DNA of 64,000 bases, taken from contig JAPFCR010000030.1 in NCBI GenBank assembly GCA_026169375.1, positions 62,001 to 126,000 of the forward strand, in the 5' to 3' direction. Below the pieces are notes generated by a model. It worked only from the letters and a program-made list of their open reading frames with translations. It did no database searches and was not told the DNA's origin. Origin of the DNA: Sporosarcina sp. (GTDB lineage Bacteria > Bacillota > Bacilli > Bacillales_A > Planococcaceae). The position numbers were made by a program, and so were the translations under genes. Positions within the stretch are counted from its first letter, which is position 1. Each line of letters opens with the position of its first letter. Below, piece by piece: positions 36,312 through 45,342 of this stretch.

Positions 36312-37142
36312 CTATAAATATATAAGAACCACTAAAACAACTGCTAGCACAAGCCGATAAATCGCAAAAGGCATTAACTTTACTTTAGAAATTAAAGCGA
36401 GGAAAAAACGAATAGAGAGAAGCGCAAACACAAAAGCACTGACGAATCCTACAATGTAAAATGATAAATGATCCATCGTCATGTATTCCCAATTTTTGAG
36501 AACGGAAACGAGACTCGCCCCCATCATAATCGGGACCGCCATTATAAACGTAAAATCCGCCGCGGTCCGGTGATTCATCCCAAATAAGACACCACCTGAA
36601 ATTGTAGCACCAGAACGAGAGAAACCCGGCCATAATGACAAGCACTGCACAATCCCTACTGCGAATGCTTGCGGGTACGTAATTTGGTCTAATGTTTTCA
36701 CCCTTGGGCGTTTTGGTCCTAATTTATCCGCCCCAATCATTAAAATAGCCCCGATAATAAGTGCTGCAATGACCGTTTCAATACGAAATAAATAATCATC
36801 AATGTAATCTTTAAAAGCAAATCCCAACACAACAGCCGGTAACATCCCTACGAAGACATGGAATAAATTAAATCGCTTATTCATTTTCTTCCCGTCTATT
36901 TTATACAAACCAACCAAACTCAATAATCGCTTCCAAAAAACAACAACAACCGCAAGAATTGACCCAAGCTGTATGACTATTTTAAATGTATTCGCTGGGT
37001 ACTTACCAAGAAACTCCTCAGATTTCAACCACATATCATCGACAATGATTAAATGACCCGTCGATGAAACAGGTGCGAACTCCGTCATTCCTTCTACAAA
37101 ACCTAAAATGAATGCTTTCAGTAACTCGAACAAATCAATCAT
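36312..37142 (-). CDS. uppP: Undecaprenyl-diphosphatase UppP (BacA)
   Basis: 276 aa integral membrane protein. Catalytic signature GFVEGMTEFAPVSSTGHLIIVDD at the N-terminus and GIVQCLSLWPGFSRSGATISGG near residue 160 (the Glu, Ser and Arg of the family). Dephosphorylates undecaprenyl pyrophosphate, recycling the carrier that bacitracin sequesters, which links it with the bce and lia modules nearby. It follows the dedA gene by 4 nt. Confidence 0.95.
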   Translation of the reverse strand: MIDLFELLKAFILGFVEGMTEFAPVSSTGHLIIVDDMWLKSEEFLGKYPANTFKIVIQLGSILAVVVVFWKRLLSLVGLYKIDGKKMNKRFNLFHVFVGMLPAVVLGFAFKDYIDDYLFRIETVIAALIIGAILMIGADKLGPKRPRVKTLDQITYPQAFAVGIVQCLSLWPGFSRSGATISGGVLFGMNHRTAADFTFIMAVPIMMGASLVSVLKNWEYMTMDHLSFYIVGFVSAFVFALLSIRFFLALISKVKLMPFAIYRLVLAVVLVVLIYL

Positions 37143-37146
37143 TCAC

Positions 37147-37758
37147 TCAAGCCCTCTTTCCACGGAATTGAAAAGCGCGAAACATGAAACAAACCAGGAC
37201 GATCCCGATTACAACATAAACAAAATTTGAATAAACATCCATATACGCTACAATCGACTGCCAATTATCTGCAACTGCTACACCTATTGAAATGAGAATT
37301 GTATTCCATAATAAACTTCCAAGCGTTGTCAAAAATATAAACAACGGAAAATTCATTCCTGCCATCCCCGCTGGAATCGATATTAAACTCCTGACGAGTG
37401 GAACAAGTCGACAGAAAAAAACTGCCCACGGTCCATATTTATCAAACCATGCAGCTGCCCTTTGTACATCTTTCCGAGTAAGTCGCAAATACTTTCCCCA
37501 GCGATCTACCATTTTTTCAAGGCGACTTACATCTACAACCAATCCGATGCTATATAAAATCATCGCACCTACAACCGACCCTATCGTCGCAGCAAGAATA
37601 ATGCCGAGAACTGTCACATTCGAATAGGTTGTCATAAAACCACCGAATGTTAATATGACTTCTGATGGGATTGGCGGAAATATATTTTCAAACATAATTA
37701 ACAATAAAACACCGATATAACCAAATTCACTCATAAACTCTGTAATCCAAATTTCCAC
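37147..37758 (-). CDS. DedA-family membrane protein
   Basis: 203 aa, GTG start with GGAGGG 5 nt upstream. DedA/SNARE-associated family with conserved FENIFPPIPSEVILTFGGF, GSVVGAMILYSIG and FFCRLVPLVRSLISIPAGMAGM (the Arg-rich motif). Members in Bacillales act as phospholipid or undecaprenyl-phosphate translocases; pairing with uppP in one unit supports a role in returning the lipid carrier to the inner face. That specific role is inference. Confidence 0.92.
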   Translation of the reverse strand: MEIWITEFMSEFGYIGVLLLIMFENIFPPIPSEVILTFGGFMTTYSNVTVLGIILAATIGSVVGAMILYSIGLVVDVSRLEKMVDRWGKYLRLTRKDVQRAAAWFDKYGPWAVFFCRLVPLVRSLISIPAGMAGMNFPLFIFLTTLGSLLWNTILISIGVAVADNWQSIVAYMDVYSNFVYVVIGIVLVCFMFRAFQFRGKRA

Positions 37759-37894
37759 GAAGTCCCTCCGATATGCTCTTTTTCTACAATGGATAAGACG
37801 TTTTATATACGATAATGGTTCTTACGACAAGTCTATGAAATGAAACGACTGAATATCATTGTTTATTCGATTTTTATCATTTGCTCATCGGAGT

Positions 37895-38008
37895 TGTGGA
37901 TAAGTACCTGTTTTTGATAGTTATCCACATTATAAGTGCATAACTTCCTATAATTGTGAATGCTTTTCTGAAAAGTCCATCATTTCAATACTATTTTATT
38001 GTGGATAA
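37895..38008. promoter_or_regulatory. DnaA-box cluster
   Basis: Three perfect 9-mers: TGTGGATAA at 37895-37903, TTATCCACA at 37921-37929, TGTGGATAA at 38000-38008. They lie in the 448-nt gap between divergent dedA and liaI. No AT-rich unwinding element or dnaA/dnaN genes are nearby, so this looks like a DnaA-binding cluster outside the origin. Confidence 0.65.
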
Positions 38009-38107
38009 CTAGTTACCCTATGAAATTTCCATTCTTTTGTATAGACTTTCTTTCTCATTAATTTAATATGCGTTTCTTTCTTCTTTTTAAGTTGGACTGA
38101 GTTCACT

Positions 38108-38123
38108 TCAGCCTAAAGTCTGA
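38108..38123 (+). promoter_or_regulatory. LiaR-like box
   Basis: TCAGCCT-AA-AGTCTGA is a 7-2-7 inverted repeat (6 of 7 arms paired) like the LiaR/VraR boxes upstream of liaI in other Bacillales. It lies 84 nt upstream of the liaI start, so activation by the LiaR encoded downstream would close a feedback loop. Confidence 0.65.
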
Positions 38124-38206
38124 GAACCAATTCAACTTCTCGACCGTTTTGCAGAATGACGAAAGCCGATAAACTAAAGATACAAATAAAAAAGGAGGAA
38201 CAACAA

Positions 38207-38569
38207 ATGAAAAAACTTGGTTTAGTTTTTATTGGCATTATCGCTGGAATCATTGCCGTTTCAAATTTAGGTTCTATTATAGGGCTCATCATTTCTGCCC
38301 TGATCGCATATGCGGGGATTTATTACTATAGAAAGAGTGAGTCTACTTTACTCAAATTGTTCTGGGGAGGTGTAATTGTTATTGGATTGATCACAGCGAT
38401 TTCAAATGTCCCAGCATTTGTCGGCATTGTAGCTGCTATCGGTGTTTATTACGTTTGGAAATCGTGGAATAAAGAACAAGACGACAACATAATCGAACAC
38501 CAACCATCGAATGATCCTTTTGTTAATTTTGAAAGACAATGGGATGAGCTAAACCGAAACAACGGTTAA
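38207..38569 (+). CDS. liaI: LiaI-like membrane protein
   Basis: 120 aa from the ATG at 38207 with AAGGAGG 9 nt upstream; an upstream in-frame ATG lacks a site. Hydrophobic segments at about residues 4-40 and 55-85, then a hydrophilic tail of about 30 residues (EQDDNIIEHQPS). In B. subtilis LiaI anchors LiaH at the membrane. Identification rests on size, topology and operon position directly before liaH. Confidence 0.8.
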   Translation: MKKLGLVFIGIIAGIIAVSNLGSIIGLIISALIAYAGIYYYRKSESTLLKLFWGGVIVIGLITAISNVPAFVGIVAAIGVYYVWKSWNKEQDDNIIEHQPSNDPFVNFERQWDELNRNNG

Positions 38570-38683
38570 TTGCTTCACGATAGAGGTTTAAAGAAATTCA
38601 ATCAAAATTATTTCTGGCTTTTCATATTAACCTATTATATAGAAGGTATTTTTTCAACCACAACAAATTAGGAGGAATATATA

Positions 38684-39322
38684 ATGCAATCACTATGGAA
38701 TCGTTTAAAATATTCAATGCAGGCCGATTTACATGATTTATTCGACAAAAAGGACAGTAAAAATCCAATAGCAATGTTGAACCAGTACGTTCGCGAGGCG
38801 GAAAAAGAAACGGAAGCTGTTGGAAAGCTGCTAGAACGTCAAGGTAAGTTAAAAACAGAGTTGGGAAAAGAATTGAAAGAAGCACAAATGATGGCTGAAA
38901 AACGTCGCCACCAGCTTACTTTGGCAAAAGACACTGAAATAGCAGACTTAATTACTTTTGCGGAAGCTGAAGTCGATGCTTACGAAACAAGAGCTGATCA
39001 ATTAACGGATAATATTCAGGAAACAATCCAAGAACTTCTTTCTTTGGAACAAAAATTTGAAGCAATGAAACATAAAATTAAAGATATGAAAGTACGACAG
39101 CTCTCCTTGATGGGGAAAGAGAATGTCTTACGAGCTAATCGTCGCATGGATCAAGTGATCATTCCCGAACAAGCAAAACAAAGCTTATCTACATTCGATG
39201 AGATGCAACAATATGTAGAAAATCTTGGCGGAAAAATCGATCGAGATTACGAAATCTCATCTATGGAGCGCCGCTTAGAAGCATTAGAAATAACTGCTGA
39301 AAAAGAATCTAAAATTGTGTAA
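38684..39322 (+). CDS. liaH: PspA/LiaH phage-shock protein
   Basis: 212 aa, ATG with TAGGAGG. All-helical coiled-coil PspA/IM30 family: amphipathic N-terminal helix (LWNRLKYSMQADLHDLFD), AMLNQYVREAEKE, and long Glu/Lys-rich heptads to about residue 150. Homologues form large rings that support damaged membranes. Main effector of the lia operon. Confidence 0.94.
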   Translation: MQSLWNRLKYSMQADLHDLFDKKDSKNPIAMLNQYVREAEKETEAVGKLLERQGKLKTELGKELKEAQMMAEKRRHQLTLAKDTEIADLITFAEAEVDAYETRADQLTDNIQETIQELLSLEQKFEAMKHKIKDMKVRQLSLMGKENVLRANRRMDQVIIPEQAKQSLSTFDEMQQYVENLGGKIDRDYEISSMERRLEALEITAEKESKIV

Positions 39323-39337
39323 ACTAATAAAGAGTAG

Positions 39338-39364
39338 CTAGGAAGGAGAGTATTTCCTTCCTAG
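39338..39364 (+). terminator. Attenuating hairpin between liaH and liaF
   Basis: A 10-bp perfect stem (ctaggaagga at 39338-39347, tccttcctag at 39355-39364) with a short loop and a weak T-run 5 nt later. It probably lowers read-through into liaFSR so that liaIH can be made in excess. Confidence 0.65.
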
Positions 39365-39453
39365 TATGATTTTCTACAAAGACTCGAGATGAGAGTTCGA
39401 CCACCTATTATTATGAGACAAAATAATCTGACACAGAGAAGGGAGTTTATAAA

Positions 39454-40155
39454 ATGAAAAAATATGATACGAATAAAATTGCTTTTTTAGCGTTAGTATT
39501 TCTACTTCTTATTTTTATTGAAGCCTTTTTCTTTAAAAACGGAAATATTATAAACGTCCTTCTCGGTGCCGGACTTCTTTATTATGGAACTCGACAACGT
39601 TCGAAATGGACGTTTATTGCTGGGTTGTTTTTTATTTTTATTGCTTTATTTAGTCTGTGGAGCTTACGTTTATTCATTTTTGGCGTTTTACTATATGTTT
39701 TAATAAAATTATGGAACGGTGTCTCTTCCGAAGAAATTATGCGGCCCATTCGCGAATTTCAAAGAGAAACGCCAAATGGGATTTGGAAAAATAAATTATT
39801 TTCGATTCAATCATCCCCCTTTTCCTCTTATGAATGGGAAGATATTCATATTCAAGGATTATTTGGAGATGTTCAAATTGATGTAACAGAAACAGTGCTT
39901 CCAAAAGGGACTTCTCTCATTTCAATTCGCCAAGGAATCGGGAAAATAAAAATTGAACTCCCTTATGAAATTCCAGTGCGCATTCACTATACAACCTTAC
40001 TTGGTGAAGCAAAGTTATTTAATATAGAGAAAAAAAGACTCATGAATGAATTCCTTCATATGAAAGACGGCTATCATGATGACATTACGAACAGCCCTGA
40101 ACTCATTATTACGATTGCTACCTGGGCCGGAGATGTGGAGGTTGTTCGAAAATGA
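39454..40155 (+). CDS. liaF: LiaF, inhibitor of the LiaRS system
   Basis: 233 aa, ATG with GGGAG. Three to four N-terminal hydrophobic segments (about 9-90) followed by a cytoplasmic or membrane-adjacent beta-rich domain with HIQGLFGDVQIDV, SIRQGIGKIKIELPYEIPV and TIATWAGDVEVV, the DUF2154/YvqF pattern. LiaF keeps LiaS from phosphorylating LiaR in unstressed cells. ATGA overlap with liaS. A separate liaG is absent. Confidence 0.92.
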   Translation: MKKYDTNKIAFLALVFLLLIFIEAFFFKNGNIINVLLGAGLLYYGTRQRSKWTFIAGLFFIFIALFSLWSLRLFIFGVLLYVLIKLWNGVSSEEIMRPIREFQRETPNGIWKNKLFSIQSSPFSSYEWEDIHIQGLFGDVQIDVTETVLPKGTSLISIRQGIGKIKIELPYEIPVRIHYTTLLGEAKLFNIEKKRLMNEFLHMKDGYHDDITNSPELIITIATWAGDVEVVRK

Positions 40156-41180
40156 AAAACATTATAAGAAGGGGTTTCTTCCTTACATTTTTACTAATCG
40201 TCCTTGTTGCTGGATACACATACTTTTTATTTGATTTACCTTTAAAAGAAAGTTGGATTGCTTTTTATCAACTGCAAATTGCTGATATTCCACTTGGTCT
40301 ATGGATTTTAACAACATCGGCTATAATCGGTTTTGGTGTTGCGGTTTGGATACAGTCCATCGGTCGAACGCAAAATCAAGTAATCGAACGACATATTAAT
40401 GAACTTGTTGAGACAGAAAGCACACCAGCAGCTATTAAAAACGTACCTACCCGTGTCGAGAAGGCACTTCAGAGCGTATCAACTGTTTTAATTACACAAC
40501 GAAATAGTTTGAAAAAGATTACCGACGAAAAAGCAGAAACTCAAGATAAGCTTATACAAGAACGTGTTGTTGAAGAGCGACAACGACTTGCTCGTGAACT
40601 GCATGATTCCGTTTCACAACAACTATTCGCTGCGTCGATGCTGATTTCTGCAATAAATGAAAGTAATGAATCTAATAGAAATTCAAAAACATTACATCAG
40701 ATTGAAAAAATCGTTCAACAAGCACAACTTGAAATGCGTGCTCTTCTTCTACATTTACGGCCTGCCGCATTAAATAATAAATCGATGGCAGAAGGACTAG
40801 AAGATCTATTAATCGAGTTAAAAGAAAAAGTTTACTTTAAGATTCAATATCGTTTAGAAGAAGTCGCTCTTTCTAAAGGTGCAGAAGATCATTTATTCCG
40901 TATTGCACAAGAAACACTTTCAAATACATTACGCCATGCACAAGCAACCGAAGTCGAAGTTCTTTTCGTTGAACGTGATAGCCTTGCTATTTTGCGCATT
41001 CAAGATAATGGCATTGGCTTTAAACAAACAGATGAAAAAACAGGCTCTTATGGTTTACAAAACGTTAAAGAAAGAGCCATTGAGATCGGGGCTACCTGCA
41101 AAATCGTTTCAGTTTCATCGCAAGGCACAATCGTTGAAGTAAAGCTACCTGTAGAGAAAGAGGTTGAAGTGAATGATTAA
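40152..41180 (+). CDS. liaS: Histidine kinase LiaS
   Basis: 342 aa. Two helices near the N-terminus (about 8-25 and 49-70) enclose a short outside loop of about 25 residues. HAMP-like linker, then HisKA_3 with the phospho-acceptor His in [16 protein letters not shown], and an ATPase domain with DNGIGF and [16 protein letters not shown]. Controlled by LiaF and responds to lipid II cycle damage. Overlaps liaR by 8 nt. Confidence 0.93.
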   Translation: MKNIIRRGFFLTFLLIVLVAGYTYFLFDLPLKESWIAFYQLQIADIPLGLWILTTSAIIGFGVAVWIQSIGRTQNQVIERHINELVETESTPAAIKNVPTRVEKALQSVSTVLITQRNSLKKITDEKAETQDKLIQERVVEERQRLARELHDSVSQQLFAASMLISAINESNESNRNSKTLHQIEKIVQQAQLEMRALLLHLRPAALNNKSMAEGLEDLLIELKEKVYFKIQYRLEEVALSKGAEDHLFRIAQETLSNTLRHAQATEVEVLFVERDSLAILRIQDNGIGFKQTDEKTGSYGLQNVKERAIEIGATCKIVSVSSQGTIVEVKLPVEKEVEVND

Positions 41181-41805
41181 TATTTTATTGGTTGATGATC
41201 ATGAAATGGTACGAATTGGTGTTTCTGCTTATTTACAAACCCAGTCGGATATGAAAATAGTCGGAGAAGCATCAAATGGAAAAGAAGCAGTCGAAAAAGC
41301 ACTTGAACTAAGACCCGACATTATTTTAATGGATATGGTTATGCCCGAAATGAATGGCGCCGAAGCAACCGCCGCTATTATTGAAAAGTGGCCAGAAGCA
41401 AAAATCGTCATTGTCACAAGCTTTTTAGATGACGATAAAGTTTATCCTGCCCTAGAAGCAGGTGCGATTAGTTATATTTTAAAAACATCGAATGCGAAAA
41501 GAATTGCGGAGGCGATTCGTGAAACCGTAAAAGGACAGACTGTTTTAGAACCTGAAGTCACGACGAAAATGATGCAACGAATGCGTACTGGAAGCGAAAC
41601 TTTCCCTCATGACGAGCTGACCGAGCGTGAATTAGAAGTACTCCTGCTGATGGCGAAAGGAAAATCAAACCAAGAAATCGCTGATGATTTATTCATCGCA
41701 CTAAAAACGGTGAAAACGCATGTGAGCAATGTGTTGTCAAAATTAGAGGTACAAGATAGAACACAAGCGGTCATTTATGCGTTTAGGCATGAGTTGGTGG
41801 AATAA
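41173..41805 (+). CDS. liaR: Response regulator LiaR
   Basis: 210 aa. NarL/LuxR-type regulator with DDHE pocket, phospho-acceptor D54 ([11 protein letters not shown]) and Lys in ILKTSNAKR; the HTH domain begins [42 protein letters not shown]. Last gene of the operon; predicted target is the box at 38108-38123. Confidence 0.94.
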   Translation: MINILLVDDHEMVRIGVSAYLQTQSDMKIVGEASNGKEAVEKALELRPDIILMDMVMPEMNGAEATAAIIEKWPEAKIVIVTSFLDDDKVYPALEAGAISYILKTSNAKRIAEAIRETVKGQTVLEPEVTTKMMQRMRTGSETFPHDELTERELEVLLLMAKGKSNQEIADDLFIALKTVKTHVSNVLSKLEVQDRTQAVIYAFRHELVE

Positions 41806-41818
41806 CCTTTCTACACAA

Positions 41819-41860
41819 AAAAGCGATGCAGTATGATTTCACTCATACGACATCGCTTTT
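41819..41860. terminator. Bidirectional terminator after liaR
   Basis: An 18-bp stem with a two-base internal mismatch (41819-41836 with 41843-41860), flanked by A and T runs. It separates liaR from the convergent small gene. Confidence 0.85.
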
Positions 41861-41866
41861 CCCTTC

Positions 41867-42067
41867 TTACTCTTTATCTTTATTTTGTCCAAATGCCGAT
41901 TGTTCATCTATTCCTTCATCTTCTTTACCTTCATTTTCACGAAATGTCTTCGTTGCGTTCGACTCAGCTGGGTCAGATAATGGTAATTCTCCATTGTCTT
42001 TTCCGTATTTATCTACATTTGGATCATAATCTTTTTCATTTGGATAGTTTTCATGTTTTTTAGTCAT
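41867..42067 (-). CDS. Small acidic hydrophilic protein of unknown function
   Basis: 66 aa from the ATG at 42067, with AAGGAG 8 nt upstream. No hydrophobic segment, no Cys, rich in Glu, Asp, Lys and Asn (KHENYPNEKDYDPNVDKYGKDNG... FRENEGKEDEG), so probably disordered. Convergent with liaR and 53 nt downstream of the large kinase gene in the same direction. I do not recognise the family; the strong start site and the terminator right after it argue that it is translated. Confidence 0.6.
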   Translation of the reverse strand: MTKKHENYPNEKDYDPNVDKYGKDNGELPLSDPAESNATKTFRENEGKEDEGIDEQSAFGQNKDKE

Positions 42068-42120
42068 GGTCATCTCTCCTTCTTACCTATACCCTACCCT
42101 TTTGCCAAAATCCTAACCCT

Positions 42121-44307
42121 TCAAGAAACAGGTAATTCCACCGTCACTTTAAATAAATCCCCGTCAATGTCTATCTTCATTTCTCCGCCGTGCATATCAA
42201 CAATCGACTGCGCAATGGCAAGACCAAGACCTGAACCATCCGTATGGCGTGATGTATCGGCTCTTTTGAAACGCTCGAATAACTCATCACTATTTTCACT
42301 TAGTTCATATTTTGAGATGTTTTTCACAATGAATTGCGCTCGGTTCCCTACTTGGTCAAGATTGATATAAACGCGCGTCCCCACCATCGAATACTTTAAT
42401 GCATTGACGATTAAATTATCTAATACACGCCACCACTTTTGACCGTCTACACTCGCAATAAGTGCTTTTTCTGGCAATTGAATACGAAAATCTAAAGATG
42501 AATTAGAAATCTCTTCTTCATGTTCTGCAAGTGCTTGCTGAAGAAGTTGTGTCAAATTGACTTGGTTTTTGTGAAGTTCCAAATTGCCACTCGCCATTTT
42601 CGACACTTCAAATAAATCTTCAATTAATGTTTTCAAACGGGCAGATTTTTTATCGAGAATATCGACATATTTCAAACGGTCTTCTTCAGGTAAATCTTTT
42701 GCTTTTAATAAATCAGTATACGTAATTATCGATGTGAGCGGCGTTCTTAGATCATGACTGACATTCGTAATAAGCTCCGTTTTGAGTCTTTCACTTTTTG
42801 CTTGTTCATTCATGGAAATTTGAACACCTTCACGTAATCGATTCAAATTCTCGGCATGTTTCGCAAGGGGCGATTTCCCTTTTGCTTTAATATCCTCATA
42901 TAACATACCATTTGCCATCTTTTCAGCAGATACCAAAATTCGGTTTAAATAAGCGGCCCTTCTGGCGAACAAGAAAAGCGCTGGCAATCCTAAAAGCATA
43001 ACGGCCGGGAAATAAATGACAAGTGCGAATGGTTGAACAATGACTACTGCAAAACCAATTCCTGCGAGGAAAAATCCAATGAGTAAAATAAAAAATTGAA
43101 TCCCTAATGTACGATTTAAAAACATATCGCGGATCGCTTTTAAAAATTGCACGGCATAGCTTTTTGCCAAATCTTCTTCAAACCGTCCTACAACCTTCCA
43201 ACGCTCTACAAAAAAGACAAGTTGAATTGTCAGCCACATAACTCCGACTGTTAACGCAATCAACGAAAACAATTGGCGAGACCAAGCCCCACGGTAAACA
43301 TCATTATAGTAAAAATAGGAGGTTGCATTCGGAATCATCATTTCAACAACGATAAACAAAGCAACAATGAAGATCAATACTTTCATATCAACTTTTAACG
43401 TCTCATAACGTGCGAGTAAATGACTATCTATGATCCATTCTTTTCTAAATCGCAGCTTTGTAAACAATAAAATAAGCGCCACAATCGATAAAACCCATAA
43501 TGTATAATTACGGTACTTTTTATAATTATATTGCTTTAAATGATTATTGAAGTGACTGGCTTCCATTGCTTTTTCCGATACGACGACTCTCCCTGTAAAT
43601 TCCCGTATTGGATTTTGAATTTCTGAAAGATTCACTTCATATTGAGATACTGCCGCGTCCCAAGTCGTCTCATCTTCGCCACTCATTGAAGAACGCGCTT
43701 TCAAAGGGGATTCTTCATCAAACTTTTTCTCGTAAAATGTTGAGACATCTACTTCTCCCCGTGAAAATGTTTCACCTGTTTTTATATCAGTTAATTCATA
43801 AGCGACTGGAAAGGAACTCCAAGAACGCTGCTGTGTATTGGCGATAAACTCTTTTAATGCTGCCACTTTCTCAGCTATGATTTTTTCTTTTACATGTTCA
43901 TCACTTTCAAAATTCAATTCAACGTCTTCTATTTTTTGATCACGTTCTTTAATTAGTGACTCTTTCACCCGATCATTTCCAGCTTCTTCAGCTTCCCAAA
44001 TTTGATCTTCATACTGATCTTGGATATTTTGAATTTGTTCGGAAAGGTAACCATAACGCATACGATGTTCTTCGATTTCATCTGCTGTTACAATTAACTT
44101 TTTCTTTGCTTCCTCTAATTCGATTGGGTTTAAAACTGTTGCGCCAAGTGTATTATAAAAACCTTCCATTTCTTGTTGGAATTGATAGGTATCTACGTAT
44201 CTTTTCCCAACCATTTCAGGTGCTAATCGAATTGCGGATGGAATCGCGATGAGAATAAGGGCAACAAGCATTGACCAAATGACGATTTTATATGATTGTT
44301 TTTTCAT
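42121..44307 (-). CDS. Large membrane histidine kinase of unknown specificity
   Basis: 728 aa, ATG overlapping the stop of the small upstream ORF (TAATG). Helix at 7-27, an outside domain of about 230 residues with a long Glu/Lys coiled coil at roughly 62-160, then five or six helices between 267 and 450. DHp His is H518 in ELITNVSHDLRTPLTS; ATPase domain has LIVNALKYS and GSGLGLAIAQSIVDMHGGE. The five-helix block after the sensor domain is unusual. Partner regulator lies upstream. Ligand unknown. Confidence 0.88.
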   Translation of the reverse strand: MKKQSYKIVIWSMLVALILIAIPSAIRLAPEMVGKRYVDTYQFQQEMEGFYNTLGATVLNPIELEEAKKKLIVTADEIEEHRMRYGYLSEQIQNIQDQYEDQIWEAEEAGNDRVKESLIKERDQKIEDVELNFESDEHVKEKIIAEKVAALKEFIANTQQRSWSSFPVAYELTDIKTGETFSRGEVDVSTFYEKKFDEESPLKARSSMSGEDETTWDAAVSQYEVNLSEIQNPIREFTGRVVVSEKAMEASHFNNHLKQYNYKKYRNYTLWVLSIVALILLFTKLRFRKEWIIDSHLLARYETLKVDMKVLIFIVALFIVVEMMIPNATSYFYYNDVYRGAWSRQLFSLIALTVGVMWLTIQLVFFVERWKVVGRFEEDLAKSYAVQFLKAIRDMFLNRTLGIQFFILLIGFFLAGIGFAVVIVQPFALVIYFPAVMLLGLPALFLFARRAAYLNRILVSAEKMANGMLYEDIKAKGKSPLAKHAENLNRLREGVQISMNEQAKSERLKTELITNVSHDLRTPLTSIITYTDLLKAKDLPEEDRLKYVDILDKKSARLKTLIEDLFEVSKMASGNLELHKNQVNLTQLLQQALAEHEEEISNSSLDFRIQLPEKALIASVDGQKWWRVLDNLIVNALKYSMVGTRVYINLDQVGNRAQFIVKNISKYELSENSDELFERFKRADTSRHTDGSGLGLAIAQSIVDMHGGEMKIDIDGDLFKVTVELPVS

Positions 44308-44486
44308 TAAGCTGTATTCCCTTCTATAATTCTTGCGATTAAACTAAGCATTTGTGTGGAGCGTTCCCAACCGTTTTCAATCACTAACATTACGACTGAA
44401 AAGCAATAACTAATACTTGCAAGCGCAATGAGGATTGCTAGGATTGACCAAACGATTGACAAGTCATTTTTCGATTTTGTATCCAA
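44307..44486 (-). CDS. Small membrane protein between regulator and kinase
   Basis: 59 aa with TTG start at 44486 and GGTGG about 9 nt upstream. One hydrophobic segment at about residues 10-36 (IVWSILAILIALASISYCFSV), then an amphipathic tail (ENGWERSTQMLSLIARIIEG). It overlaps the regulator's end by 23 nt and its stop is fused to the kinase start (TAATG), which argues for coupled translation. No family recognised. It may modulate the kinase, or only carry ribosomes to it. Confidence 0.6.
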   Translation of the reverse strand: MDTKSKNDLSIVWSILAILIALASISYCFSVVMLVIENGWERSTQMLSLIARIIEGNTA

Positions 44487-45156
44487 TTCCCCACACCACC
44501 TTTACATATCTTGGATTTTTAGGATCTGCTTCAATCTTCTCTCTAATTTTTCGAATATGAACTGCGACAATGTTTTCCGCGTTATACGCTTCTTCATTCC
44601 ACACACGTTCATATATTTCATCGATAGAAAAAACTCGTCCAGCATACTTCATAAGTAACTCTGTAATTTTATATTCAATTGGCGTCAGTTTAATCGCTTC
44701 TCCGTCAAGCGTAATGTTTTTTGCTTCTTCATCTAATACCAGTCCATCAATGATAACTTCTCTTCGATTGCCCTCATATGTACCAAATTGTGTATAGCGA
44801 CGTAATTGGGATTTCACACGTGCCATCAGTTCCATCGGATGAAACGGTTTCGTCACATAATCATCAGCTCCAACGGATAGGCCGTGAATTTTATCTGAAT
44901 CCTCGGCTTTTGCACTTAACATAATGATGGGGATGTTTTTTTCTTCACGAATTTTAAATGTCGCAGTTATCCCGTCCATGTTTGGCATCATAATATCTAA
45001 AATAAGAAGATGTACGTCATGACTTTTAAGTAAAGTCAATGCTTCTATACCATCTGCTGCTTTTAATACATTGTATCCCTCATTTTTCAAATAAATTTCA
45101 ATTCCGTCGCGGATATCTTGGTCATCATCCGCGACAAGGATTGTAAAACTCGTCAT
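44464..45156 (-). CDS. OmpR-family response regulator
   Basis: 230 aa from the ATG at 45156 with GGAG 9 nt upstream. Receiver pocket VADDDQD, phospho-acceptor D54 (LILDIMMPNM), Lys in VTKPFHP. The winged helix has LTPIEYKITELLMKYAGRVFSIDEIYERVW and ENIVAVHIRKIREKIE, close to the VanR-type subgroup. First of regulator, small ORF, kinase. Divergent from the pair at 45343-46745, the likely targets. Confidence 0.93.
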   Translation of the reverse strand: MTSFTILVADDDQDIRDGIEIYLKNEGYNVLKAADGIEALTLLKSHDVHLLILDIMMPNMDGITATFKIREEKNIPIIMLSAKAEDSDKIHGLSVGADDYVTKPFHPMELMARVKSQLRRYTQFGTYEGNRREVIIDGLVLDEEAKNITLDGEAIKLTPIEYKITELLMKYAGRVFSIDEIYERVWNEEAYNAENIVAVHIRKIREKIEADPKNPRYVKVVWGIGYKIEK

Positions 45157-45265
45157 ATTTATCCACTCCAGCATAAGATTTTATCTAGCATTCTTTTATT
45201 GTCTATTCAAGTTCTATTGTACTTCTCAAATCTTAACATTCATCCACGTTAATTATGAAGAAATT

Positions 45266-45305
45266 CTTAAGAAATGCTTATTAAGGTAAAAGCATTTGTT
45301 ATACT
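45266..45305 (+). promoter_or_regulatory. Putative activator-dependent promoter of the 45343 pair
   Basis: TATACT -10 at 45300-45305 lacks a good -35. In its place are direct repeats CTTAAG (45266-45271) and CTTATT (45277-45282) spaced 11 bp, the spacing used by OmpR-family dimers. Binding by the divergent regulator is inference. Confidence 0.45.
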
Positions 45306-45342
45306 GGTTAAAATTACCTTCCAAGGAAATGAGGTGAGCGTT

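Noticed and set aside
37895..38008. Chromosome origin (oriC)
   Set aside because: DnaA boxes are present, but dnaA, dnaN, rpmH, gidA and an AT-rich unwinding stretch are not; a non-origin cluster fits better.
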